Origin: Brevibacillus reuszeri
GTDB taxonomy: Bacteria > Bacillota > Bacilli > Brevibacillales > Brevibacillaceae
Length of the DNA: 64,000 bases
Direction: 5' to 3'
NCBI RefSeq assembly: GCF_001187725.1
Contig: NZ_LGIQ01000009.1
Location: 2,107,493-2,171,492 of the forward strand
The notes under the pieces were generated by a model. It made no database searches and had not been told where the DNA came from. It worked only from the letters and a program-made list of their open reading frames with translations. Of the stretch, positions 56,689 to 64,000 are shown one piece after another; the stretch's first letter is position 1; every line of letters begins with the position of its first letter. Both the position numbers and the translations under genes were made by a program.

Positions 56689-59208
56689 ATGTTAGGACTC
56701 GTTAAAAAGATATTTGGCGACAGCAACGAACGCGAGGTCAAAAAACTGTTTAGGCGCGTAGAAGCCATCAATGCGCTGGAAACTGGCATAGCTGCGCTCT
56801 CTGACGAACAGCTGCGGGAAAAAACGACTGAGTTTAAAGCCCGCCTGGAAAAAGGGGAAGATCTGGACAAAATCCTGAATGAAGCGTTTGCCGTAGTACG
56901 CGAAGCATCTAAACGGGTTCTGGGCATGCGACATTTCGACGTGCAGCTGATCGGTGGTATGGTTTTACAGGAAGGCCGTATTTCTGAGATGAAAACAGGT
57001 GAGGGGAAAACGCTGGTAGCAACACTGGCAACCTACCTCAACGCTTTGCAAGGCAAAGGGGTTCACGTCGTAACCGTGAACGAATACTTGGCAGAGCGCG
57101 ACTCGACGATCATGGGACAATTGTACAATTTCCTTGGTCTGACTGTCGGCTTGAACAAAAACGGTTTGAGCGCAGAAGAAAAACGCGAAGCATACGCTTG
57201 TGACATCACGTATGGTACAAACAATGAGTTTGGCTTCGACTATCTGCGTGACAATATGGTGCTGTATAAAGAACAAATGGTACAACGTCCGCTTTTCTAC
57301 GCGATCATTGACGAGGTCGACAGTATCCTGATCGACGAAGCGCGTACGCCATTGATCATTTCCGGATCGGCGAACAAATCGACGGAGCTGTACTACATTT
57401 GCTCTCATTTTGTGAAGCGTCTGGAACTGGAAAAAGACTTTACCATCGATGAAAAGTTGAAAATCGTCAACCTGACAGATGACGGAATTGGTAAAGTCGA
57501 GCAGGCTTTCAATATCGAAAACCTGTACGATGCGGCTCATACAACACTTAACCATCACATCACTGCTGCTTTGAAAGCGCAGGTTCTGTTTAAACTTGAT
57601 GTGGACTACGTGGTGCAGGAAGGCGAAGTCGTCATTGTTGACGAATTTACCGGTCGTCTGATGGTCGGACGCCGCTACAGCGATGGCTTGCACCAAGCGA
57701 TCGAGGCAAAAGAAGGTCTGCGCGTTCAAAGCGAGAGCATGACCCTTGCTACGATTACGCTGCAAAACTACTTCCGTATGTACCAAAAGCTGTCCGGTAT
57801 GACTGGTACGGCAAAAACGGAAGAAGAGGAATTCAAAAAGATTTACGGACTTGATGTTGTGGTTATCCCAACCAATAAGCCTGTTGCTCGTGCTGATGCT
57901 CCTGACCTTGTCTTTAAAACAGAGGCAGCAAAGTATCGGGCTGTTGTGAATGATATCGTTGAGCGTCACAAAAAAGGGCAGCCGATCTTGGTGGGTACGA
58001 TTTCGATCGAAAACTCCGAGCGACTGGCGCAAATGCTGAAGCAAAAAGGCGTGCCGCATAACGTATTGAATGCGAAGCAGCATGAGCGTGAGGCGGAGAT
58101 TGTAGCTCGCGCAGGTCAATACGGAGCGGTTACGATTGCAACAAATATGGCAGGTCGTGGTACGGATATTCAGCTGGGCGAAGGTGTCGCTAATTTGGGC
58201 GGTCTGCATATTATCGGTACAGAGCGCCATGAGAGCCGACGCATCGACAATCAGCTGCGCGGACGTGCCGGTCGTCAAGGGGACCCAGGTTCTTCGCAAT
58301 TCTTCCTCTCGATGCAGGATGAGCTGATGCGCCGTTTCGGAGCAGACAATATCATGAACATGATGGATCGTCTGGGTATGGAAGAAGATATGCCAATCGA
58401 GAGCCGTCTGGTTACCCGTGCTGTCGAATCCGCACAAAAACGAGTGGAAGGCTCCAACTTCGATGCACGTAAAGGCGTCCTCCAGTACGACGATGTGATG
58501 AACCAGCAGCGTCTGGTTATTTACAAGCAGCGTCGTGACATTCTGGAACAGGAAAACCTCAGCGAAGTGGCACTGGGCATGATCAACACTGTGCTTGAGC
58601 GTAATGTAGCTGCTCATTGTCCAAAAGAGGATGTGCCAGAGGATTGGAATCTGCAAGCATTGGCGGATGCAGCAAACCAATCGTTCCTGCATGAAGAAAC
58701 CATTACGGTTAAGATGCTGAAAGGCAAAGAAGCCGAGGAAATCGAACAGCTTCTGAAAGATGAAGTTCTGAAACAATACAAACAGCGCGAAGAACAAATT
58801 GGCGAGATGATTCGCGAGTTTGAAAAAGTAGTTATCCTGCGTGCTGTCGACAGCAAATGGATGGATCATATTGATGCGATGGAGCAATTGCGTCAAGGTA
58901 TTCACCTGCGTGCTTACGCTCAAAACGATCCATTGCGCGAATACCAGTTTGAAGGATATGAGATGTACCAGGCTATGCTGGCTGCTGTACAAGAGGAAGT
59001 TGCGATGTACATCATGAAAGCAGAAGTGAGCCAAAACCTGGAGCGCCAGGATGTAATCCGAGGCCAAGGCATCAATCCAGAAGACCTGCAAACATCCGGA
59101 CCATCCGATCGTCCTGATCCGGAAACCTCTGGTGACGCTGATCCGAAAAACCGCGCACAACGCCGTGCCAAGGAGCAGGAGCGTCGTCGTCAAAACAAGC
59201 GCAACTAA
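56689..59208 (+). CDS. secA: Preprotein translocase ATPase SecA
   Basis: The 839-residue protein starts at ATG 56689 with GAAGGGGTG upstream; an in-frame ATG at 56623 is unlikely. Walker A MKTGEGKTL, Walker B region DEVDSILIDEARTPL, the preprotein cross-linking domain, GRAGRQGDPGSS and the helical scaffold/wing (VLQYDDVMNQQR, WMDHIDAMEQLRQGI) are present. The C-terminus ends in a basic tail (NRAQRRAKEQERRRQNKRN) and lacks the CxCx8CC-type zinc motif of B. subtilis SecA. Position between hpf and prfB is that of the housekeeping secA. Confidence 0.95.
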   Translation: MLGLVKKIFGDSNEREVKKLFRRVEAINALETGIAALSDEQLREKTTEFKARLEKGEDLDKILNEAFAVVREASKRVLGMRHFDVQLIGGMVLQEGRISEMKTGEGKTLVATLATYLNALQGKGVHVVTVNEYLAERDSTIMGQLYNFLGLTVGLNKNGLSAEEKREAYACDITYGTNNEFGFDYLRDNMVLYKEQMVQRPLFYAIIDEVDSILIDEARTPLIISGSANKSTELYYICSHFVKRLELEKDFTIDEKLKIVNLTDDGIGKVEQAFNIENLYDAAHTTLNHHITAALKAQVLFKLDVDYVVQEGEVVIVDEFTGRLMVGRRYSDGLHQAIEAKEGLRVQSESMTLATITLQNYFRMYQKLSGMTGTAKTEEEEFKKIYGLDVVVIPTNKPVARADAPDLVFKTEAAKYRAVVNDIVERHKKGQPILVGTISIENSERLAQMLKQKGVPHNVLNAKQHEREAEIVARAGQYGAVTIATNMAGRGTDIQLGEGVANLGGLHIIGTERHESRRIDNQLRGRAGRQGDPGSSQFFLSMQDELMRRFGADNIMNMMDRLGMEEDMPIESRLVTRAVESAQKRVEGSNFDARKGVLQYDDVMNQQRLVIYKQRRDILEQENLSEVALGMINTVLERNVAAHCPKEDVPEDWNLQALADAANQSFLHEETITVKMLKGKEAEEIEQLLKDEVLKQYKQREEQIGEMIREFEKVVILRAVDSKWMDHIDAMEQLRQGIHLRAYAQNDPLREYQFEGYEMYQAMLAAVQEEVAMYIMKAEVSQNLERQDVIRGQGINPEDLQTSGPSDRPDPETSGDADPKNRAQRRAKEQERRRQNKRN

Positions 59209-59232
59209 ATATCAAATACGTACGAACCATAA

Positions 59233-59281
59233 GCATTCCTCTTGTATCGTCAAATTCGGTACGAGAGGAATGTTTTTTTCT
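59233..59281 (+). terminator. Terminator after secA
   Basis: CATTCCTCTTGTA and TACGAGAGGAATG, then seven T. Confidence 0.92.
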
Positions 59282-59478
59282 TGTGGATTCCTACTCGCTA
59301 GACAGCGTTCGTCCCAATCCCTTGTTCCTCGTCCGATCTGATAGATCTATTTGTCTAACACTGGAAAAAGCTATCGAACGATTCAGGTGGAAATGTTTTG
59401 AAAAATCCATAGAATCATAGGTACAACACTTTTTACCAGGGCACACTACCAAATACACGGAGACGAGGGATGAATAAA

Positions 59479-59934
59479 ATGAAAACGTCAGTCAACGTGA
59501 TGGGCATACAAGCACAAAATATGCTGGAGTGTATCGCGGCTACTTTAAAAGCCGTTTTGAGAAAAGGAAAAGAAAATAAAAACATACAAGTAATCAGTGA
59601 GGAGACAGGCGAAGAGCAAGCAGACCTTTTTACTGCACAGGATGCCGTCTTCTATGAGGAGAGAGTGATACAGGAAATTCCGGAGCCAAATTGGGAGTCC
59701 GGAGCCATCGCTCACCCCAAGCTGCTTATCACACAAGCAGGACGATCAGTTGGTCAAAAAGGCAAACGAGCTGCAAAACAAGTGAGAACGATGCGACCGA
59801 TTCGTCAGAGAATCAAAAATGCTCCTCAGACAAAAGCAATGCTGTTTCCATTTCCGCAGGCGGAAAGCAAACAACCCCGTGATATCCGATACGTGAAAAA
59901 CTCGTTATCACCACCAAGGGAAACAGTAACGTAA
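59479..59934 (+). CDS. Hypothetical basic protein
   Basis: About 151 residues. The first 90 are mixed (MKTSVNVMGIQAQNMLECIAATLKAVLRKG), the second half is strongly basic and Pro/Gln-rich (KRAAKQVRTMRPIRQRIKNAPQTK). No signal peptide, domain or family is recognised. GACGAGGG fits ATG 59479 better than ATG 59470. It stands alone between the secA terminator and prfB; the composition suggests nucleic-acid binding or disorder, which is a guess. Confidence 0.55.
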   Translation: MKTSVNVMGIQAQNMLECIAATLKAVLRKGKENKNIQVISEETGEEQADLFTAQDAVFYEERVIQEIPEPNWESGAIAHPKLLITQAGRSVGQKGKRAAKQVRTMRPIRQRIKNAPQTKAMLFPFPQAESKQPRDIRYVKNSLSPPRETVT

Positions 59935-59989
59935 GCGAGAACATAGTCGAGGGCGAATCCCCATTTACAGCGAGAAAACGTACGTCAGG

Positions 59990-60017
59990 TTGCGCATCTG
60001 GCAAATTACGTTACAAT
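59990..60017 (+). promoter_or_regulatory. Probable sigma-A promoter of prfB
   Basis: TTGCGC (59990-59995), 16-bp spacer, TACAAT (60012-60017). A palindrome ACGTAAGCTTACGT follows at about 60021-60034. Confidence 0.5.
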
Positions 60018-60055
60018 AAAACGTAAGCTTACGTAAAGAGAAGGTGATTCGCAGC

Positions 60056-61169
60056 ATGGCATTAATCGATATTGCGGACATCAAACAAGAGATGTCCAGT
60101 ATGGCTAAACGTTTAGCAGATATCAGGGGGTCTCTTTGACCTCCCTGTAAAAGAGGAGAGGATCGGAGAACTGGAGGAGCGTATGCTCGCTCCCGACTTT
60201 TGGGATGACAACGATGCAGCCCAGAAAACGATCAGTGAGCTGAACGTAATCAGAAACCTCGTCGATACAATGGGAAAGCTCGATTCTCAATATGAAGATC
60301 TTCAGCTCATGCTGGAGCTAGTCATCGAAGAAGGCGACAGCTCTCTTATTCAAGATGTGTATGACAGTACCCAAGAGCTGAAAAAATCGTTCGAGAGCTT
60401 TGAGCTGGAGCTGCTCCTGAGCGATCAATACGACAAGAACAATGCGATCCTCGAACTGCATCCAGGTGCAGGAGGAACCGAGTCCCAGGATTGGGCGTCC
60501 ATGCTTTTGCGTATGTATACACGCTGGGGCGATGCCAAGGGCTTCAAGGTGGAGACCTTGGATTATTTGCCTGGGGACGAAGCGGGCGTAAAAAGTGTGA
60601 CGCTTCTGATCAAGGGGTATAATGCATACGGCTATCTTAAAACAGAAAAAGGGGTTCATCGACTTGTTCGGATTTCTCCGTTCGACGCTTCAGGACGCCG
60701 TCATACCTCATTTGTTTCCTGCAACGTCCTGCCGGAAATTGAGGATGATACGGCTGTAGATATTCGCACGGAGGACCTCAAAATTGACACCTACCGCTCA
60801 AGTGGAGCGGGTGGTCAGCACATCAACACGACAGACTCCGCAGTCCGGATTACGCACTTGCCTTCGGGTATTGTAGTGACCTGCCAAACAGAGCGCTCGC
60901 AGATCAAAAACAGGGAGCGGGCTATGAAAATGCTAACAGCGCGACTGTTTGAGCGCAAACGGGAGGAGCAGGAGAAAACGCTGGCGGCGATCCAAGGCGA
61001 ACAAAAAGACATCGCATGGGGAAGTCAGATTCGCTCGTATGTCTTCCACCCGTATAGCCTGGTAAAGGATCACCGGACGAATGTCGAGGTAGGGAACGTT
61101 CAGGCAGTCATGGACGGGGAAATCGACACCTTTATTGATGCCTACCTGCGAGCACAAATTAATCGCTAA
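60056..61169 (+). CDS. prfB: Peptide chain release factor 2 (programmed +1 frameshift)
   Basis: The coding is joined from 60056-60136 and 60138-61169, giving about 370 residues. The shift site is the classic one: AGGGGG Shine-Dalgarno-like element, CTT, then the TGA at 60137-60139 followed by C. Low RF2 lets ribosomes slip +1, so the factor regulates itself. The catalytic GGQ is in SSGAGGQHINTTDSAVRITHLPSGIV; the anticodon-like SPF is in VRISPFDASGRRHTSF. It frees peptides at UGA and UAA. Confidence 0.97.
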
Positions 61170-61191
61170 TATACTTGAGGCAAAGCTTGAA

Positions 61192-61220
61192 GACGGCATG
61201 ATATTTCATGCCGTTTTTTG
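61192..61220 (+). terminator. Terminator after prfB
   Basis: ACGGCATGA and TCATGCCGT around TATT, then TTTTTG. Confidence 0.92.
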
Positions 61221-61301
61221 TGTCTGGAATTCGTTGAAAAGGTCCGATGGAAAAATGTGATATACTTCATTCAAACAAGCTACATAAAAGGAGAGGGACG
61301 T

Positions 61302-61571
61302 ATGCTTTACGCTGCATTTTTGACGATTATTGATCAGGAATTAAATGCAAAGGTAAGACCAGCTCACCTGGAGTATGTAAACGATCTGTACAAGCAAGGA
61401 AAAGTATTGATGGCAGGTCCATTCACTGATAAACAGGGCGGTCTTGTTATTTACAAGGCGGAGTCGCAGGAGGAAGCCCGTAAATTGGCAGAGGCTGACC
61501 CAGTAATAGTCGAGGGAGCACGTACATTGGAGCTGCGTGAGTGGAGTCCGCTAGAACTTCCCTTGAACTAA
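61302..61571 (+). CDS. YciI family protein
   Basis: The 89-residue protein begins MLYAAFLTIIDQELNAKVRPAHLEYV and has AGPFTDKQGGLVIYKAESQEEARKLAEADPV, the YciI alpha/beta barrel-like fold. The His in RPAHLEYV and Asp in ADPV positions are kept. Chemistry is unknown in most members. AAAGGAGAGG precedes the ATG; the longer open frame from 61218 is upstream of the ribosome site. Confidence 0.85.
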   Translation: MLYAAFLTIIDQELNAKVRPAHLEYVNDLYKQGKVLMAGPFTDKQGGLVIYKAESQEEARKLAEADPVIVEGARTLELREWSPLELPLN

Positions 61572-61651
61572 TTTCCATTTCGCGCAGGAATGATAAACCT
61601 GCACAGGTGGCATACTTAGCTAAGAAATATCCGAAAAAGGAGGGAACAGCC

Positions 61652-62029
61652 ATGAAACGTTTTCCATTTGCAATAATGGCGGCTGTACTCGTGTTCTCGC
61701 TAAGTGCCTGTGGAGGCGGAAAGACCGCGCAACCACCAGCTAACAAGCCTTCGACTGAAACACCTTCTACGGAAACGCCATCGACTACTGCTCCATCCGG
61801 CAGCTATGACACAGCAACTGCAGAAGCGCTATTCAAAAACACTTGTGCAGCCTGTCACGGTCAAACACTGGAGGGTGCAGTTGGCCCTAATCTCCAAAAG
61901 ATTGGTAGCCAGTTGAACAAGGATCAAATCCTGGAAGTGTTGGATAAAGGAAAGGGTGCAATGCCACCTGGACTGGTAAAAGGTGCCGACGCCGAAACAT
62001 TGGCTGCGTGGCTGGCGGATAAAAAATAA
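61652..62029 (+). CDS. cccB: Lipoprotein cytochrome c-551 type
   Basis: The 125-residue protein has a lipoprotein signal ending in LSAC-GG, a Pro/Thr-rich linker of about 25 residues, and a class I cytochrome c domain with heme motif CAACH and axial Met in GAMPPG. The arrangement equals B. subtilis CccB, a membrane-attached electron carrier to terminal oxidases. AAGGAGG lies upstream of ATG 61652. Confidence 0.9.
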   Translation: MKRFPFAIMAAVLVFSLSACGGGKTAQPPANKPSTETPSTETPSTTAPSGSYDTATAEALFKNTCAACHGQTLEGAVGPNLQKIGSQLNKDQILEVLDKGKGAMPPGLVKGADAETLAAWLADKK

Positions 62030-62044
62030 GCAGGTAATACACAA

Positions 62045-62076
62045 GAGCGCCCGAGCAGATCGGGCGCTTTTTTGCG
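62045..62076 (+). terminator. Terminator after the cytochrome gene
   Basis: AGCGCCCGA and TCGGGCGCT around GCAGA, then TTTTT. Confidence 0.93.
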
Positions 62077-62111
62077 TGCTCAAAAGTCGTGACGAAAATT
62101 TTTAAGGTTGT

Positions 62112-62156
62112 ATTCTGTATGAATTTTTATTATTATTCATGTATAAAAATACAGAA
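62112..62156 (+). promoter_or_regulatory. ARG boxes (AhrC/ArgR operator) ahead of argC
   Basis: The AT-rich stretch contains TGAATTTTTATT and ATTATTCATGTATAAAAAT, close to the ARG-box consensus, flanked by inverted TTCTGTAT/ATACAGAA. It sits 23 bases before the argC start and would give arginine repression. Confidence 0.7.
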
Positions 62157-62178
62157 CGTTGGAAAAGGAGAGAGGGGC

Positions 62179-63219
62179 ATGGTTCGGGTCGGAATCGTTG
62201 GAGCTACAGGTTATGGCGGAGCAGAATTAATCCGCTTCTTGGCAGGACATCCTCATGCGCAAATTGCGAATTTATATTCAAGCTCATCTGAGGGAGAGGC
62301 ATTGGAGAAAACGTTTCCGCATGTAACCGGATTGGGGTTGCCGCTGCTTACTGCGATTGACCCAGTCAAGATGGGCGCAGACAATGATGTCATTTTCTTG
62401 GCTACTCCGGCTGGTGTAAGTGCTGAATTAACACCACAACTGATGGAGCAAGGAGTCAAGGTGATCGATTTGTCCGGTGATTTCCGTTTGGAGAGCGGAG
62501 AAGCTTATAAAACGTGGTACAAGCGCGAGCCAGCCCCAGCGGAATGGGTACAAAAAGCAGTCTATGGACTGACAGAATGGAATCACGAAGAGGTAGCTGG
62601 TGCACAGCTGATCGCCAATCCTGGATGCTATCCTACTGCGGCATTGCTTGCTACACTTCCTCTGTCAAAAAGCGGATGGGTACAGCCGAACAGCTGGATC
62701 ATCGATGCGAAGTCAGGTGTATCCGGTGCGGGACGCGGAGTATCCCTCGGGGTTCATTACAGTGAAATCAACGAAAGCATCCATGCCTACAAAGTATCGA
62801 AGCATCAGCATACACCGGAAATTGAACAAGAGCTGTTTAGACAAAGTGGTCAATCCGCGATTGTGCAGTTTACACCGCATCTGGTACCGATGACGAGAGG
62901 AATTCTGGTAACGGCATACGGACAATTAACAGCTGATGTGACGGCAGAGCAAATTCAAGAGCTGTATACATCCACGTATGCAGATAAACCGTTTGTTCGG
63001 GTGCGTCCTGTAGGAAGTAACCCTCATACAAAAGAGGTGTATGGCTCCAACTATTGTGATATTTCTGCTCATGTCGATACGCGTACAGGCCGTGTGATAC
63101 TTCTGTCCGTTATCGACAACGTCGTAAAAGGCGCCGCAGGTCAAGCGATCCAAAATATGAACGTCATGTTCCAACTGCCTGAAAATGCTGGTTTGCCGCT
63201 CGTACCGGCATTTCCGTAA
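62179..63219 (+). CDS. argC: N-acetyl-gamma-glutamyl-phosphate reductase
   Basis: The 346-residue protein has NADP motif VGIVGATGYGGAELIR, catalytic Cys in IANPGCYPTAALL and the late VSKHQHTPEIEQEL. It is the third step of arginine biosynthesis. ATG 62179 follows GGAGAGAGGGG; an in-frame ATG at 62089 lies before the operator and is not used. Confidence 0.96.
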   Translation: MVRVGIVGATGYGGAELIRFLAGHPHAQIANLYSSSSEGEALEKTFPHVTGLGLPLLTAIDPVKMGADNDVIFLATPAGVSAELTPQLMEQGVKVIDLSGDFRLESGEAYKTWYKREPAPAEWVQKAVYGLTEWNHEEVAGAQLIANPGCYPTAALLATLPLSKSGWVQPNSWIIDAKSGVSGAGRGVSLGVHYSEINESIHAYKVSKHQHTPEIEQELFRQSGQSAIVQFTPHLVPMTRGILVTAYGQLTADVTAEQIQELYTSTYADKPFVRVRPVGSNPHTKEVYGSNYCDISAHVDTRTGRVILLSVIDNVVKGAAGQAIQNMNVMFQLPENAGLPLVPAFP

Positions 63220-63233
63220 GAGGGGGAGTACGG

Positions 63234-64000
63234 ATGCAAGGAATCATCGTCATCAAATGCGGTGGCAGCACGATGGATCAGCTGCCACATGAGTTTTTTG
63301 GGGCAATAGCCAAGCTGCAAGAAGAAGGTAAACAGCTCGTGATCGTTCATGGAGGCGGACCTGCGATCAATAGCATGCTCGACCAGGTCCAGATCACACC
63401 CCAATTTGTAAACGGACTGCGTGTTACTTGTGAAGATACATTGCGTGTCGTCGAAATGGTGCTATGCGGCAGTATCAACAAAGCGTTGGTACGTCGTTTG
63501 ACACAAGCAGGGGCAAAGGCGTGGGGCGTTAGCGGAATTGACGGACAAACGCTTTTGGCCGAAAAAACAGCCAAGCCGCTGGGATGGGTAGGGGAAATCA
63601 CGAAAGCAGACACGACTATTCCAAAAGCGATCCTGAATCAGGGCTTCGTGCCAGTCATCGCTCCACTGGCTGTCAGTGCAGATGCGACGCAGTCGTATAA
63701 CATCAATGCCGATGTAGCTGCCGGAGCGATTGCTGCTGCATTGTCTGCCGAAAAGCTGATTATGGTGACGGATGTACCTGGAATCATGCGTCCACAAGCG
63801 GATGGTACGAAGGCAGTAGTGGAGCAGACAAGTACTGGCGAGATCAAAGAGATGATCGCAGCAAAGATTATTACTGGTGGCATGATTCCGAAGGTGCAAG
63901 CAGCGCTGGATGCCTTGAATCAAGGTGTGGAGCAGGTCGTCATATGCCGGGGCAATGCCAGCGACCTCGTATCGGTATGCAACGGGGAAGCGGTCGGTAC
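63234..64000 (+). CDS. argB: Acetylglutamate kinase (cut by window end)
   Basis: The first 255 codons are present and open at the right edge. Motifs are MQGIIVIKCGGSTM, LVIVHGGGPAINSML, YNINADVAAGAIAAALSAEKLIMVTDVPGI and KIITGGMIPKVQAAL, all of the amino-acid kinase family ArgB. AGGGGGAG precedes ATG 63234, 14 bases after argC. In B. subtilis argJ lies between argC and argB; here they are adjacent, so argJ must be elsewhere or missing. Confidence 0.95.
   Translation, partial: MQGIIVIKCGGSTMDQLPHEFFGAIAKLQEEGKQLVIVHGGGPAINSMLDQVQITPQFVNGLRVTCEDTLRVVEMVLCGSINKALVRRLTQAGAKAWGVSGIDGQTLLAEKTAKPLGWVGEITKADTTIPKAILNQGFVPVIAPLAVSADATQSYNINADVAAGAIAAALSAEKLIMVTDVPGIMRPQADGTKAVVEQTSTGEIKEMIAAKIITGGMIPKVQAALDALNQGVEQVVICRGNASDLVSVCNGEAVG

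Noticed and set aside
56965..59193. 742-codon minus-strand ORF
   Set aside because: Antisense shadow of secA with His/Phe/Leu-rich nonsense composition; SecA on the plus strand is certain.
56689..59208. SecA2 instead of SecA1
   Set aside because: The SLAP genes made SecA2 tempting, but hpf-secA-prfB order and full 839-residue length indicate the housekeeping SecA.

Overview
The window reads as a chromosomal segment of a Brevibacillus-like, motile, S-layer-bearing Firmicute. The evidence is strong GGAGG ribosome binding sites, a hpf-secA-prfB block, comFA-comFC-yvyF-flgM-flgN-flgK-flgL-fliW-csrA-hag order, a degSU pair without other deg genes, SLAP-type accessory S-layer proteins, an SLH-anchored subtilisin and an S-box ahead of metK. 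The genus is inferred from gene content, not from a database search.

Left end (1-5015), the most unusual part. The 3' end of a surface-protein gene runs into an ORF-less group II intron. The intron is followed by four domain V + domain VI units (1126-1210, 1820-1899, 3103-3181, 4094-4173). Directly after each unit lies an open reading frame (1211-1522, 1900-2868, 3182-3805, 4174-4854), and all four are entered in the same phase. The last seven bases before the in-frame stop of the upstream gene (355-361) are perfectly complementary to a hairpin loop inside the intron (692-698). Splicing at 361 would therefore remove the stop and join the surface protein in frame to any of four different C-terminal modules. 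The unspliced message would give a fifth, short form. A 12-base element ahead of each distal DV-DVI unit can pair with one intron segment (1002-1013), suggesting how remote units dock on a shared ribozyme core. This matches in principle the alternatively spliced group II intron described in a Clostridium tetani surface-layer gene.

5083-8706 (minus strand): a putative DNA-binding protein, a XerC/D-type tyrosine recombinase, and a surface-protein coding segment that is open at its 5' end but has no start codon. An inverted repeat lies at its 5' edge, so it may be a silent cassette for DNA inversion. 8958-17252: a lone CheY, three SLAP-domain S-layer assembly proteins, an SLH-anchored subtilisin, and SAM-riboswitch-controlled metK.

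17383-29735: a polysaccharide deacetylase, DegS-DegU, a signalling block (hybrid kinase, CheR, response-regulator/PAS kinase), then ComFA, ComFC and YvyF. 29904-49132: flagellar genes. flgM, flgN, flgK, flgL, fliW and csrA lead to flagellin, whose leader carries apparent CsrA sites. A legionaminic-acid pathway (legB, C, G, I, H, ptmE, legF) with a Maf/DUF115 transferase is inserted between hag and flaG-fliD-fliS-fliT, so flagellin is probably glycosylated with legionaminic acid. A DUF2920 hydrolase and YjfB lie on the opposite strand.

49284-64000: motA/motB-like stator genes, a DnaA-box cluster, an amino-acid ABC transporter, a cold-shock protein, an HD-GYP phosphodiesterase, a solo TnpB element with a probable guide-RNA 3' end, hpf, secA, prfB (programmed frameshift), yciI, a lipoprotein cytochrome c, and the start of an arginine operon (argC, argB, the latter cut by the window end). 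Coordinates of RNA domains, promoters and element ends were read by eye and no folding program was run.
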